Assembly (NCBI GenBank): GCA_026627385.1
Contig: JAPNUR010000004.1
Location: forward strand, 1 to 64,000
Direction: 5' to 3'
DNA length: 64,000 nt
From: Bacillota bacterium
GTDB taxonomy: Bacteria; Bacillota; Sulfobacillia; Sulfobacillales; Sulfobacillaceae
Shown: positions 9,638 to 18,103 of the stretch, in pieces
How the letters are laid out: each line of letters starts with the position of its first letter
Position numbering within the stretch: the stretch's first letter is position 1
Program-made: the position numbers and the translations under genes
Notes under the pieces: model-generated
Seen by the model: the letters and a program-made list of their open reading frames with translations, nothing else
The model's database searches: none
Told to the model about the DNA's origin: nothing

Positions 9638-9657
9638 AAAACAAAGGAGCGATCGGG

Positions 9658-10425
9658 ATGTTAGATTATATTTTGCAAGCGCAAAACCTCCTAACCCAGA
9701 TTTCGACGGAGGAAGAGACCATTGATCGGGCGTCAACCTTGATGGCCCAGGCGATTCGTGGGGGACATTGGGTAAATCTGTTTGGCAGCGGGCATTCTGT
9801 CATTCCGGTTATGGACGTATTTCCTCGTTATGGCAGTTTCGTAGGCTTTCGACCGCTGCTGGATCCGCGATTGATGTGGCACACACCCTCGGGGCCGGGT
9901 GGCGCGCCAGAATTGTTGTGGCTCGAACGTCAGCCAGGGTATATCGAGCAATTTTTAGAGGATTTTATATTTGAAGATGGCGAAGTTTTTGTCGTGTATT
10001 CCCATGGGGGACTCAACGCAGCTCCAGTAGAAGCAGCGTTGTTTGCCAAACAAAGACACATGCCCGTGATTGCCGTCACATCTCTCGCAAACCGAAGAAT
10101 CGCCACGCCCACACATCCGTCGGGTCAGGCCTTGGCCGATATAGCCGACATCGTGATTGACAATCATGTGCCGCCGGAAGATGCGCTCATTGCGTTGCAC
10201 GGACAACCCTATAAAGTTGGGGCCGGTTCAACATTGGCGGTGGTGGCAATAACCATGACGCTGTTGGTGGAGACGGCCAAGAAATTAAACGCGACCGGTT
10301 CGTTACCTCCGACATTTGTCTCGCCTAATGTTACGGAGGTGCCGCAAACGCACAATGGCGAAGTCTACCGGGCGTATCGTCAGTGGAGAACTCAAGCCGT
10401 AGCACGCACACTATCGTCACAATAA
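9658..10425 (+). CDS. SIS-domain sugar isomerase family protein (UPF0309-like)
   Basis: A 255-residue protein with one sugar isomerase (SIS) domain. The phosphosugar-binding loop NLFGSGHSVIP is near residue 40, and VVYSHGGLNAAPVEAALFAK near 116 corresponds to the second SIS motif. It follows the GntR gene by 20 bases with an AAAGGAG site, so the two are likely one transcript. The family binds phosphorylated sugars and often accompanies N-acetylmannosamine or N-acetylglucosamine catabolism; the exact reaction is not established. Confidence 0.82.
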   Translation: MLDYILQAQNLLTQISTEEETIDRASTLMAQAIRGGHWVNLFGSGHSVIPVMDVFPRYGSFVGFRPLLDPRLMWHTPSGPGGAPELLWLERQPGYIEQFLEDFIFEDGEVFVVYSHGGLNAAPVEAALFAKQRHMPVIAVTSLANRRIATPTHPSGQALADIADIVIDNHVPPEDALIALHGQPYKVGAGSTLAVVAITMTLLVETAKKLNATGSLPPTFVSPNVTEVPQTHNGEVYRAYRQWRTQAVARTLSSQ

Positions 10426-11750
10426 AAAGGCAGAGGCCAGCATTTTGGGATGAGGATTCGGTGAGCGGTGAACTGGGAGTCGGCATGGTTGGCTAGATCA
10501 TGTTTAGGACCCTAGCAAGAATGACTCCTCCGAATACGCGCCGGGCGGTTGACCGCGATAGGATTGCGTGGCTCGTGCCCGTGTGGTGGGATCGGGAGCC
10601 CATCGGTCAATCAGATGCGCCTCGCAATCTTAGGCGCCAGTCGGTCGTCATATTAGTCGTCTGACTACTGCAGGGACAAACCGAGAGAAACAGACTGGTG
10701 CCCCTCCTCATGCGCGCCCGCCTCGATCGCGAGCTCGCGGACGCGGAATTATCCGAATGGCACGCCGATGGCTTGCAACAACATAGGGGACGGGCTGCGG
10801 TGTTGGACCAAACGTGGCAGATAGAGTTCCGGTTCGCCACCACGGCCCCGCCACATTAAAACACGGGGCCATCGGATGAAAAAGTATCCGTTTGGCCCCG
10901 GTACTACACAGGACAGCAAACCTTAGAATTATTGGCGCCAACGGTGATCGCGATGATCGCCTGCAAAAATGGCGCAAGACCCTTCTCATCTAACGTGGTG
11001 GGAAGTCAAGTTTTATAGCGCAGCCGTTAGGCGCGCTCAGGCCCAACGCCCTATGAGTCGGACGGAACTACTGCATCATCCCACCGTAGGAACACGCGGG
11101 ATAGTTGAGGATCGCGCAAGGCTAACACGGGACTCCGGGGCCAAAAGGGCTCGGCGCACGAATTTCCGCACACTCGCCGTTTTCATCTGTAACCAGCTCG
11201 GTGACAGTTAAGGGCGCACCTTCCACAACGATCGGTTGGTCCGACTCCCGCGTGCCCCGCTGTGAACGCAAAACATCAGACTTGGTCCCTAGTCCCATGG
11301 ACAAGACAACTACCGTAGCCTCAATCAATGGAAGTCGCTTCGTGATTTTTCACGAATGCTCGATTCGAGGCCAACAACGGTAGCGAGCCGGGAATTAAAG
11401 CTAGTGGAGCATAGGCTCCTTTCGCACATACCCCGCGTAACCCAAGCTGCGCCATCGGCTTTAGTGTTATTTTAACGCCTAAAGAAAATAGTCGGGAGAA
11501 TCCCCGGCCTTTCTCCATCTGTTCGGGCTATACTGCAACGCAATCGGGCAACTACCGCCGGCTAGGCGAAAATATCTCCCTGCGCTGGCGTTACCCTACT
11601 GTGCCAAAGTACTAACCATTAGCAAGCGTGCCCAAGATCACCCTAATTATAGAATAGAATACCGGAATTGCTGGCAATAGCATTTAGATGAAATAAAGTT
11701 TAAGTATACTTGTACCTCATGCGTAATTATGAAACGTTGTTCCAATAATA
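10426..11750. other. Non-coding or degraded 1.3-kb stretch
   Basis: Short open frames on both strands show no recognisable family, no ribosome sites and mixed frames. A plus-strand piece near 10700-10860 has protein-like composition, but I cannot assign it. The section looks like decayed DNA between the SIS gene and the iclR-type promoter. Confidence 0.4.
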
Positions 11751-11778
11751 TTGACATATATCCAAAATACACTATAGT
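11751..11778 (+). promoter_or_regulatory. Sigma-A type promoter of the IclR gene
   Basis: TTGACA at 11751-11756 and TATAGT at 11773-11778 are separated by 16 bases in an AT-rich stretch, with the IclR coding start about 20-40 bases downstream. Confidence 0.72.
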
Positions 11779-11798
11779 CACATCGCAATGCGAATTCG

Positions 11799-12611
11799 AT
11801 GAGAGAAGTTGAGACAATGGGCCAAAATGCAGATCCGAGTAGCATGCGCGTCCTGCGTATCCTCGAGATTCTGGCCAATCATCCGGATGGACTGACATTG
11901 GTTGAGATCAGTAGGCAACTCTCGATTCCGAAGAGTACAGTGCTCAGGCTGTTGGACCTGATGGCGCATGATGGCTACGTTTATGCCGATGGCATGCGGG
12001 GCGTCTACACCATCGGGCTCAAGACATTGGAATTAGGGATGACGGCGCTAAATAATGTGGAGCTGACCCCCATCGTGACCCGCCACCTTCATGACATCGT
12101 TAATGTTACGAAGGAAACATCGTTTTTTGCTGTCTACAACGACGGTTATGTCGTGTATCTGCAAAAGGTGGAGGGCACGCAGTCCATTCGCACTGGGGCG
12201 CAGCTCGGGAGCAGAAAACACGTGCATTGTACTGCATTAGGAAAGGCTATTCTTTCTACCTTGCTCATGGAAGAAGTTGACAAAATTTTAGATATTAATG
12301 GATTAGTAGCTGTGACACAGAACACGATAACCGACCGTCGGCGGTTTCACGAAGAGTTAGTGGAAGTGCGGCGCCGAGGATATGCTGTCGACAACGAGGA
12401 AGCGGAGCCTGGCTTGACGTGCTTCGCGGCACCGGTGTTTAACAATTTTGGCAATGTGGTCGGCGCCATTAGCGTGGCGGGCCCTACGGCGCGCATGACC
12501 CGCAATGAGGCTGCGTTCAGCCAAAAAGTGAAGGAAGCGGCGGATGCTATTTCTCGGGCGCTTGGCTACGTGCCCAGTGCGCGAGCAAATTTAGGCATTG
12601 GCCGAACCTGA
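11799..12611 (+). CDS. IclR-family transcriptional regulator
   Basis: About 264-270 residues. The N-terminal winged helix contains MRVLRILEILANHPDGLTL, EISRQLSIPKSTVLRLLD and the GVYTIGLKTLELG wing. The C-terminal effector domain shows HCTALGKAILS and a region ending in AISVAGPTARM. ATG 11799 or ATG 11817 could start it; the latter has a weak AGAGAAG site. The kduI-kduD genes 2 kb downstream suggest a KdgR-like role in hexuronate or polysaccharide control, since KdgR is an IclR protein. The IS110 element now lies between regulator and kdu genes. Confidence 0.88.
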   Translation: MREVETMGQNADPSSMRVLRILEILANHPDGLTLVEISRQLSIPKSTVLRLLDLMAHDGYVYADGMRGVYTIGLKTLELGMTALNNVELTPIVTRHLHDIVNVTKETSFFAVYNDGYVVYLQKVEGTQSIRTGAQLGSRKHVHCTALGKAILSTLLMEEVDKILDINGLVAVTQNTITDRRRFHEELVEVRRRGYAVDNEEAEPGLTCFAAPVFNNFGNVVGAISVAGPTARMTRNEAAFSQKVKEAADAISRALGYVPSARANLGIGRT

Positions 12612-12641
12612 TACGAGATTCCATTCGTGGGGAGTGCGCAA

Positions 12642-12968
12642 ATGACTGGGTGGAATTTGCCGGACGACAGCAGCGTGAGATATTGGCTATTGACACCGAT
12701 CGAAGAACAGGCGGCTGAATTCCCTGAATCCACGATGGAAATTCACGACGATCCCAATGACTGGCTTGTGAAGGGGCATGCGATTTTTCAAAATTCTAGG
12801 CGTGCTCGCGTCGTAGAGACACCAAACGGTTTCGTGCAGGGTGTTTCTTACGGCACTCCCATCGGCCAAGACCGCGGGTTCTATTATTCGATTCCCTTGC
12901 GCGTGACTCCCTATGGTCAAGGGGTGGTTCTGATGTTGCTCGGGGAGGTGATGAAGCACTTAGGGTGA
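12642..12968 (+). CDS. Small protein of unknown function
   Basis: A 108-residue protein beginning MTGWNLPDDSSVRYW, 30 bases after the IclR gene with GGGGAG at 12629-12634; the frame extends upstream to GTG 12627. It has no signal peptide or membrane segment and no motif I recognise. The middle is rich in Asp, Glu and aromatic residues. It may be co-transcribed with the regulator. It could also be the surviving part of a longer gene cut by the IS110 insertion, because coding signal ends shortly before that element. Confidence 0.5.
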   Translation: MTGWNLPDDSSVRYWLLTPIEEQAAEFPESTMEIHDDPNDWLVKGHAIFQNSRRARVVETPNGFVQGVSYGTPIGQDRGFYYSIPLRVTPYGQGVVLMLLGEVMKHLG

Positions 12969-13130
12969 CGTCAAGAATCCTTGGCAAGTGTTGGCGGTGG
13001 TGAAATGGTCAAAGTCCCGCGGTTAAATGTCAAGAACCGATTAGCGTAGGACAACGACGGACAGGGCCAGGTCAACATAAACCTGCCTAAAAGGAGGTGG
13101 TAGATAATGGCACATCAGTTGTCGATCCCC

Positions 13131-14366
13131 TTAGTGCGACATCAACTTCCTTTCGTCGTAGATTTGGCCCCGGGTCAGCATCCCGTAGACCACGCCGACC
13201 CACTGGCGTGCCGTCAAGACCAGCGCCCGCTTATGCGCGTGGTGCGTGGCTTCGTGGTACTTCTTCTCGTAAAAGGCTTTGAACTGCGGGTCCCGCACAC
13301 GGACTCTCTCCGCCGCTTCGATGAAGTAGTACCGCAAATAGACGTTCCCCGTCCGCGTCAGCGGACGGATGTCGGCATCAAAATGTCCCGATTGATGCGG
13401 GCGCCAGGTCAGCCCCGCATATTTGGCCAAGGCATTTTCCGACGGAAATCGTTCGATCGGACCGATTTCGGCCAACAGGCCCGCGCCATAGACCGGACCA
13501 ATCCCCGGAATCGTGGTCAGGGTTTGGCGAAACGCCTGCATGTCACGGGCAATCACTTTGTCCAGCGCCTGTTGCTGATGTTCCAACGTCCGGATGGTGT
13601 CCAAATGCAGGACCAAGCTTTGGTGCCGCGCGTCCTGCTCGTCCGGATGCAACCGAAAGGCGCGCCGCGCCAAGCGGTGCAAGGTCTGCGCAATGTCATC
13701 GGGCGCTTTCAGCCGTTGGCGACCGGCCGCCGCGATTTCCGCCACCAGATCCGCCAGCGGGATGGCTGCCAGCGTATCGGGCGTGTAGCGTTCCAACACG
13801 GTTTGCGACGCTACCCCAAAGACGTTCGAGAAAAACGGCTCCTCCGTATGGGCATACTGCCCCCAGACACAGAACAATTGCACCAACGCGCGATTTTTTT
13901 CTTGGGTGATGAGGTGGCTCAGCTGCCGACGATGGCGGGTCAAGACCTGCAACGCCGCATAGCGCGGATCCGGCGGGGTCCAGGGCGTGACGCGCCCAAA
14001 CCGCATGACATCCGCAATCAGGGCGGCATCCGCTCGGTCGGTTTTGCCCCGATCCACATAGGTCTCTCGGAATTTCTGGACGACTTTCGGATTGAGGACG
14101 TACCAGGTGGGTTGCCACCGCTGCAAGTCGGGGGTTTGCGTCAGCCATTCCATCAGCGGCACATGGTACACGGACGTGGCCTCGACGCCAATGGCCAGCC
14201 GCGCGTACGGCGCGGCGTGGGGGTGCAGCCAGGCGACGAATTGCTTGGCCCCCGCCTGATCGTTGGGGACGGTCGTCCGCGCGACGACCTGGCCATCCGC
14301 CGCCATCGCGCAGACGACGTGAGCCCCGAGACTGGTGTCAATACCGACGTACAACACGCTATCCAT
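13131..14366 (-). CDS. IS110-family transposase (DEDD recombinase)
   Basis: A complete 411-residue transposase. The N-terminal RuvC-like DEDD domain shows YVGIDTSLGAHVV (first Asp), IGVEATSVYHVPLM (Glu), and KTDRADAALIADVMR (paired Asp). The C-terminal IS116/IS110/IS902 domain shows TIPGIGPVYGAGLLAEIG and YAGLTWRPHQSG, with the catalytic Ser after HQ. IS110 enzymes cut and rejoin DNA guided by a bridge RNA encoded beside the gene. The start ATG 14366 has an AAGGGAGG ribosome site partly enclosed in a hairpin. The long plus-strand frame opposite is its shadow. The element boundaries could not be defined. Confidence 0.92.
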   Translation of the reverse strand: MDSVLYVGIDTSLGAHVVCAMAADGQVVARTTVPNDQAGAKQFVAWLHPHAAPYARLAIGVEATSVYHVPLMEWLTQTPDLQRWQPTWYVLNPKVVQKFRETYVDRGKTDRADAALIADVMRFGRVTPWTPPDPRYAALQVLTRHRRQLSHLITQEKNRALVQLFCVWGQYAHTEEPFFSNVFGVASQTVLERYTPDTLAAIPLADLVAEIAAAGRQRLKAPDDIAQTLHRLARRAFRLHPDEQDARHQSLVLHLDTIRTLEHQQQALDKVIARDMQAFRQTLTTIPGIGPVYGAGLLAEIGPIERFPSENALAKYAGLTWRPHQSGHFDADIRPLTRTGNVYLRYYFIEAAERVRVRDPQFKAFYEKKYHEATHHAHKRALVLTARQWVGVVYGMLTRGQIYDERKLMSH

Positions 14367-14375
14367 GGGATTTCA

Positions 14376-14391
14376 CCTCCCTTCGCGGAGG
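14376..14391 (-). promoter_or_regulatory. Hairpin covering the IS110 transposase ribosome site
   Basis: On the minus strand CCTCC (14391-14387) pairs with GGAGG (14380-14376), the ribosome site of the transposase, closing a GCGAAG loop. Such pairing would reduce translation initiation, a known way insertion sequences limit their own transposase. Confidence 0.5.
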
Positions 14392-14399
14392 AATGCATC

Positions 14400-14700
14400 G
14401 GGAACGGGATTTCGCCGACGCGCCGACGCCTTCGCCGCAACCTCGCTTATAAGCCGTCATCGCCACCCGCGGTGTGCGATAGACCGGTGCTACGGGTCTC
14501 CACGGGGGGAGCGGCATCCCGCGCGTTAACTGTGACGAAGCGGCGTCGCCGACTCACAGACTTTCGAAGCCGTCAATCCGGCAGGAGGAATGCAGTCTTG
14601 AATCGTCCCGATCTTCTTCGAGCATCGCCGACGAAACCCGATCTGGCAAGCCTGATCATCCCGAATGCCGATTGCTGCTGGCCGCGGGGCAGGCCTCAAG
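14400..14700 (-). ncRNA. Candidate IS110 bridge RNA region
   Basis: About 300 bases upstream of the transposase have no coding content. They form strong hairpins: CTGTGA (14530-14535) with TCACAG (14554-14559) around an inner CGGCG/CGCCG stem and asymmetric internal loops, and AGACC (14481-14485) with GGTCT (14495-14499). In IS110-group elements the guide RNA is encoded in the non-coding end upstream of the gene, and stem-loops with internal loops carry target and donor guides. The location and structure fit, but the limits and guide segments are not determined. Confidence 0.45.
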
Positions 14701-14753
14701 ATAAAGCCTCAGGGTAGCAGAATCAATTTCTTTATACGAGGAGGATGGAGTTC

Positions 14754-15593
14754 ATGGGTGATATTGCGATACAGTACGGGTTGGGGCCGGAAGAATTTCG
14801 GCCGGCGAACCAGGGATCAGTGGAAGAACGACTCGTCTTCCGCAACCTGTTTCACAATGGCGAGGCGCATATCGGCTATTCGTATTTTGATCGCTTGCTG
14901 GTGGCCGGTATCGTCCCGTTAGATACGCCATTGACGTTAAAAGCCGATGAACTCCTAAGAACGGCGTTCTTTTTCGAGCGGCGAGAGGCAGGGATTGTGA
15001 ACATTGGGGGTCCTGGTTCTGTTGAAGTGGACGGGCAGACCTATTCGCTAGATTACCAAGACTTTTTATACGTCGGGCAAGGCTCGCGAGAGGTGTGGTT
15101 TCGGTCGTCCGATTCAAGCAAACCGGCACGGTTTTACATCGTGTCGGCACCGGCGCATGCTCCGTATCCCGTGCGCAAGATGACGGTCGAGGAAACCGAG
15201 CGCGTGGAACTTGGCGACGTTAGCCACGCTAATCGCCGCCGTTTGCACAAGTGGATATTCCCGCAAGGTGTCCAAAGCAGTCAACTCGTGATGGGATTTA
15301 CGGTGTTAGAAGAAGGGAACGTGTGGAACACCTTGCCTCCTCACCGTCACGCCCGACGTACGGAGGTGTACCTATATTATGATGTTCCGGCTGGGGAGCG
15401 CATTATTCACCTCATGGGTGAACCCTCCGCATTGCGCCACGTGGTGCTAGGTAATGAAGAAGCCGTGGTATCGCCCCCTTGGTCCATTCACATGGGAGCT
15501 GGGACTAGTCGATACGCGTTTGTCTGGGCCACGGCGGGAGAGAACACATCGTACAGGGATCAAGATGCTGTCGCGTTGACTGACTTATTATGA
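14754..15593 (+). CDS. kduI: 5-dehydro-4-deoxy-D-glucuronate isomerase
   Basis: About 279 residues, KduI family, which isomerises 4-deoxy-L-threo-5-hexosulose uronate (from unsaturated hexuronates) to 3-deoxy-D-glycero-2,5-hexodiulosonate. Cupin metal ligands are visible in PPHRHARRTEVYLYYD near residue 197 and PPWSIHMGAGTSRYAFVWA near 243. ATG 14754 is preferred because GAGGAGGA at 14738-14745 is properly spaced for it; ATG 14745 lies inside that site. It is followed by kduD after 43 bases. Its upstream border is the IS110 leader, so its present promoter may be new. Confidence 0.92.
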   Translation: MGDIAIQYGLGPEEFRPANQGSVEERLVFRNLFHNGEAHIGYSYFDRLLVAGIVPLDTPLTLKADELLRTAFFFERREAGIVNIGGPGSVEVDGQTYSLDYQDFLYVGQGSREVWFRSSDSSKPARFYIVSAPAHAPYPVRKMTVEETERVELGDVSHANRRRLHKWIFPQGVQSSQLVMGFTVLEEGNVWNTLPPHRHARRTEVYLYYDVPAGERIIHLMGEPSALRHVVLGNEEAVVSPPWSIHMGAGTSRYAFVWATAGENTSYRDQDAVALTDLL

Positions 15594-15636
15594 GCGCTAT
15601 TTTCCGCGCCCCAGAACCAGCTAAAGGAGTGGCAGC

Positions 15637-16401
15637 ATGGCGTTTCTCGACGAACAATTTGGGTTATATCATCGCACAGCCTTAGTAACCGGAGCTCGCA
15701 CCGGCATCGGTCAGGCAATCGCTGTAGGATTGGCGCAAGCGGGGGCTGACGTCATTGCGGTGGGGCACGGCGGTGATATGAGCCAGACAGTAGATCTAGT
15801 AGAGAAGGCGGGGCGTCGTGCGGAAGTTTTGTCGGTGGATCTCCGGCACGTGGACGAGATCGAAGAGGCCTATCAGCGCTATCTCAGATTTCGAGAGATT
15901 GACATTTTGATCAATAACGCGGGAATCATTAAACGCTGTGAGGCTCTTTCATTTCCCGTAGAGGCGTGGCAAGAGACCCTGAGCGTTAATGTGAACGCGG
16001 CATTTCGGCTGACTCAACTGGTGGGACACGGCATGGTTCAGCGGCGCTCCGGGAAGATCATTCAAATTGCGTCTCTTTTGAGCTTTCAAGGGGGGCGGCA
16101 GGTCGTCGCGTATACTGCGAGTAAGCACGCCGTGGTGGGGCTGACCAAAGCGCTGGCCAATGAATGGGGGCCGTTCGGCGTGCAGGTGAACGCGATTGCG
16201 CCGGGCTATATCAAGACCAATAACACGCAACCCTTATATGATGATCCCGCGCGTTACCAAGAGATCTTGGGACGAATTCCTGAAGGGAGGTGGGGCTCGG
16301 CATCCGATGTCGTGGGGGCCGCCGTATTTTTGGCGTCGCCGGCATCGGACTACATCAACGGTCATGTCCTTGTCGTCGATGGGGGCTGGTTGTCGTGGTA
16401 G
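15637..16401 (+). CDS. kduD: 2-dehydro-3-deoxy-D-gluconate 5-dehydrogenase (SDR)
   Basis: A 254-residue classical short-chain dehydrogenase. The TGARTGIGQA cofactor loop is near residue 17, NNAGI near 91, the catalytic Ser in QIASLLSFQG, and the YTASK Tyr-Lys pair near 153. C-terminal PGYIKTNNTQPL and INGHVLVVDGGWL are typical of KduD. It reduces the KduI product to 2-keto-3-deoxygluconate. The start ATG has AAAGGAG upstream. It is followed by remnants of an ABC transporter that probably once imported the oligosaccharides or their products. Confidence 0.9.
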   Translation: MAFLDEQFGLYHRTALVTGARTGIGQAIAVGLAQAGADVIAVGHGGDMSQTVDLVEKAGRRAEVLSVDLRHVDEIEEAYQRYLRFREIDILINNAGIIKRCEALSFPVEAWQETLSVNVNAAFRLTQLVGHGMVQRRSGKIIQIASLLSFQGGRQVVAYTASKHAVVGLTKALANEWGPFGVQVNAIAPGYIKTNNTQPLYDDPARYQEILGRIPEGRWGSASDVVGAAVFLASPASDYINGHVLVVDGGWLSW

Positions 16402-16476
16402 AGCAGTGGCCCGTCATCGAAACCCATAAACGTCACGACGAAGCTTGATTTTCAGCATTTACTCAAGGAGGTACGT

Positions 16477-17165
16477 GTGAAGTCAGGGTCTCGCCGAAAA
16501 ATCGGCGTGAGCATCATGTCGGCAGCAACTTTGGCATTTGGCCTCGCGGGCTGTGGAGCCACATCCTCAACAAACGCCATCCATCAGCCTGCAGCAAAGG
16601 TCGGGCATCACGCCTCGATCGCCTCCTATATTGAGGCACCGGATAGTCCATTTGTGGCCAACTTCAACCCATTTTCGCCGTCCAATTCTGTCACGTCGGC
16701 TGGGCTGGCGGAGATTTATGAGCCGCTCTTGCACTTTAACACGTATACGGGGCAAATTGTGCCAAAACTTGCGACATCGTATACGTATTCGGACAACCAC
16801 CAAACGATCACTTTCCATTTGCGCCATGGAGTGAAGTGGTCGAATGGTCTCCCCTTTACCTCAGCCGACGCGGTATTTACCTACGACATGATCTTGGGAG
16901 CCACGTTACGATTGCTGAGCAGTTCATTCCCAGTATTCGGGCAACCTTAATCAGCAAAAATCCGCGGAATTACGGCTATTGGTTCCCGCCAATTGCTGAT
17001 CAGGTGTTGTTTATAAACGACGCGGTCTATCCCTATAATCGAGTCGCATTCCGGCAAGCGATTAGCTACGCGTTGAACCGCGCTCGTATTGCGCAATTCG
17101 GTGAAGAAGGTTACGAGGGTCCCGTTAACGCCACGGCCTTACCGTTTTCGTATCCTCAATCTGAT
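16477..17165 (+). pseudogene. Family 5 solute-binding lipoprotein, deleted and frameshifted
   Basis: GTG 16477 with AAGGAGG upstream starts a lipoprotein: MKSGSRRKIG, a hydrophobic segment and the lipobox LAGC. Family 5 (oligopeptide-type) blocks follow: IYEPLLHFN and KLATSYTYSDNHQTITFHLR ending at FTYDMI. Homology then breaks near 16905. A second piece of the same family (NPRNYGYWFPPIADQVLF, AFRQAISYALNR) continues in another frame from about 16945 to 17165. An internal deletion has therefore removed the middle and the frame is lost. The protein would have bound a peptide-like or oligosaccharide ligand outside the membrane. Confidence 0.85.
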
Positions 17166-17547
17166 GGATGGTTTACGGCAAGATAAAGGAACGGCCTTTC
17201 TCTTTATCACCCACGACTTAGCCAGTGCGCGGTACTTAGCGGATGATCTATACGTCATGTACGCAGGCCAGTTTGTGGAGCATGGCCCCGCCTCAGAGGT
17301 GATTCACCACCCGCTGCATCCCTATACGCGCATTTTATTGGATGCGGTTCCTGATCCCCGGCGGCGAACATTAGCCGTGATCAGCTCCAACAAAACAGTG
17401 GCGGACCTTACCAATGCAAGCCGGGGATGTCGGTTTGCGCCGCGCTGTCCGGCGGTTCAGGACGTTTGCCGGCAAATAGAGCCGGAAGAGATCAAGGTGG
17501 CGCAAGATCATGCGGTAAGATGTCATCAATATGATCACAGCACGTGA
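17157..17547 (+). pseudogene. C-terminal fragment of an oligopeptide-type ABC ATPase
   Basis: The frame reads LMDGLRQDKG, then FLFITHDLASARYLADD (H-loop), YVMYAGQFVEHGP, HPLHPYTR, and the oligopeptide/dipeptide ATPase tail CRFAPRCPAVQDVC. Walker A, the signature and Walker B are absent. The fragment joins directly onto the middle of the binding-protein gene near 17160. One large deletion therefore removed the rest of the binding protein, both permeases, one ATPase and most of this one. Confidence 0.85.
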
Positions 17548-17667
17548 GGCGCGCATTGCACGAGAGGTCCGTGAAAATCTAATGCCCCGTCATGGGCCTT
17601 GTAGCGAGGCACAGGGATAGCATCGTGAGGAGGCCGTGGCGATTCGTCGACGGATACGAGAACGCCC

Positions 17668-17697
17668 ACAAAAAAAGGGTGCGGAGTTTCCGCACCC
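17668..17697 (-). terminator. Rho-independent terminator of the DUF2892 gene
   Basis: A perfect 9-bp stem (GGGTGCGGA 17677-17685 with TCCGCACCC 17689-17697) is followed on the minus strand by seven T residues. Confidence 0.88.
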
Positions 17698-17708
17698 GGA
17701 GAATACTG

Positions 17709-17918
17709 CTACGACGTTTTCGTTGCAGGACGCTTTGTCGAAATGCCGAATACCTGGTATAGCGGGCAATAGCCTGTGAGTCCCGTGAGTAGCGCCACGA
17801 TGCCAACGACATCCCACAGCCAGGCCACAGGAACCTTGGTGAATAACCCCAAAATTAAGAGGACAATGGCGAGTGCAGTGCGAATAGCCCGGTCGGTGGT
17901 GCTTTCATTAACCTTCAT
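17709..17918 (-). CDS. DUF2892 small membrane protein
   Basis: A 69-residue protein with the DUF2892 (YgaP transmembrane) pattern: MKVNESTTDRAIRTALA, a hydrophobic LIVLLILG-type helix, a second helix with VGIVALLTGLTGYCPLY, and a short charged tail. Two membrane helices are expected. An AAAGGAGG site precedes the ATG and a strong terminator follows. The function of the family is unknown; it often sits near rhodanese and sulfur genes, but none is adjacent here. Confidence 0.85.
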   Translation of the reverse strand: MKVNESTTDRAIRTALAIVLLILGLFTKVPVAWLWDVVGIVALLTGLTGYCPLYQVFGISTKRPATKTS

Positions 17919-18103
17919 TTGGTTTCCCTCCTTTATGCCTCAACCCTAGCTATACTCTACATGTTTATACCCCCAGGGCGTATGATCTGATGGCCCTGTT
18001 TCCAGGGGCATTAGTCGCACGGCTTTCGGGGCTAAGGTTCCGTTCATACAGACCCGGATAGGGAGCAGAAATTGTGTGCGAAACGGCGAGGGCCGTTCAT
18101 GGC

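Noticed and set aside
13107-14717. 536-codon plus-strand open frame with a good ribosome site at ATG 13107
   Set aside because: It lies opposite the IS110 transposase and its translation is low-complexity Arg/Gly/Pro-rich. It is the antisense shadow; the AAGGAGG-ATG may be a leftover of an interrupted gene.
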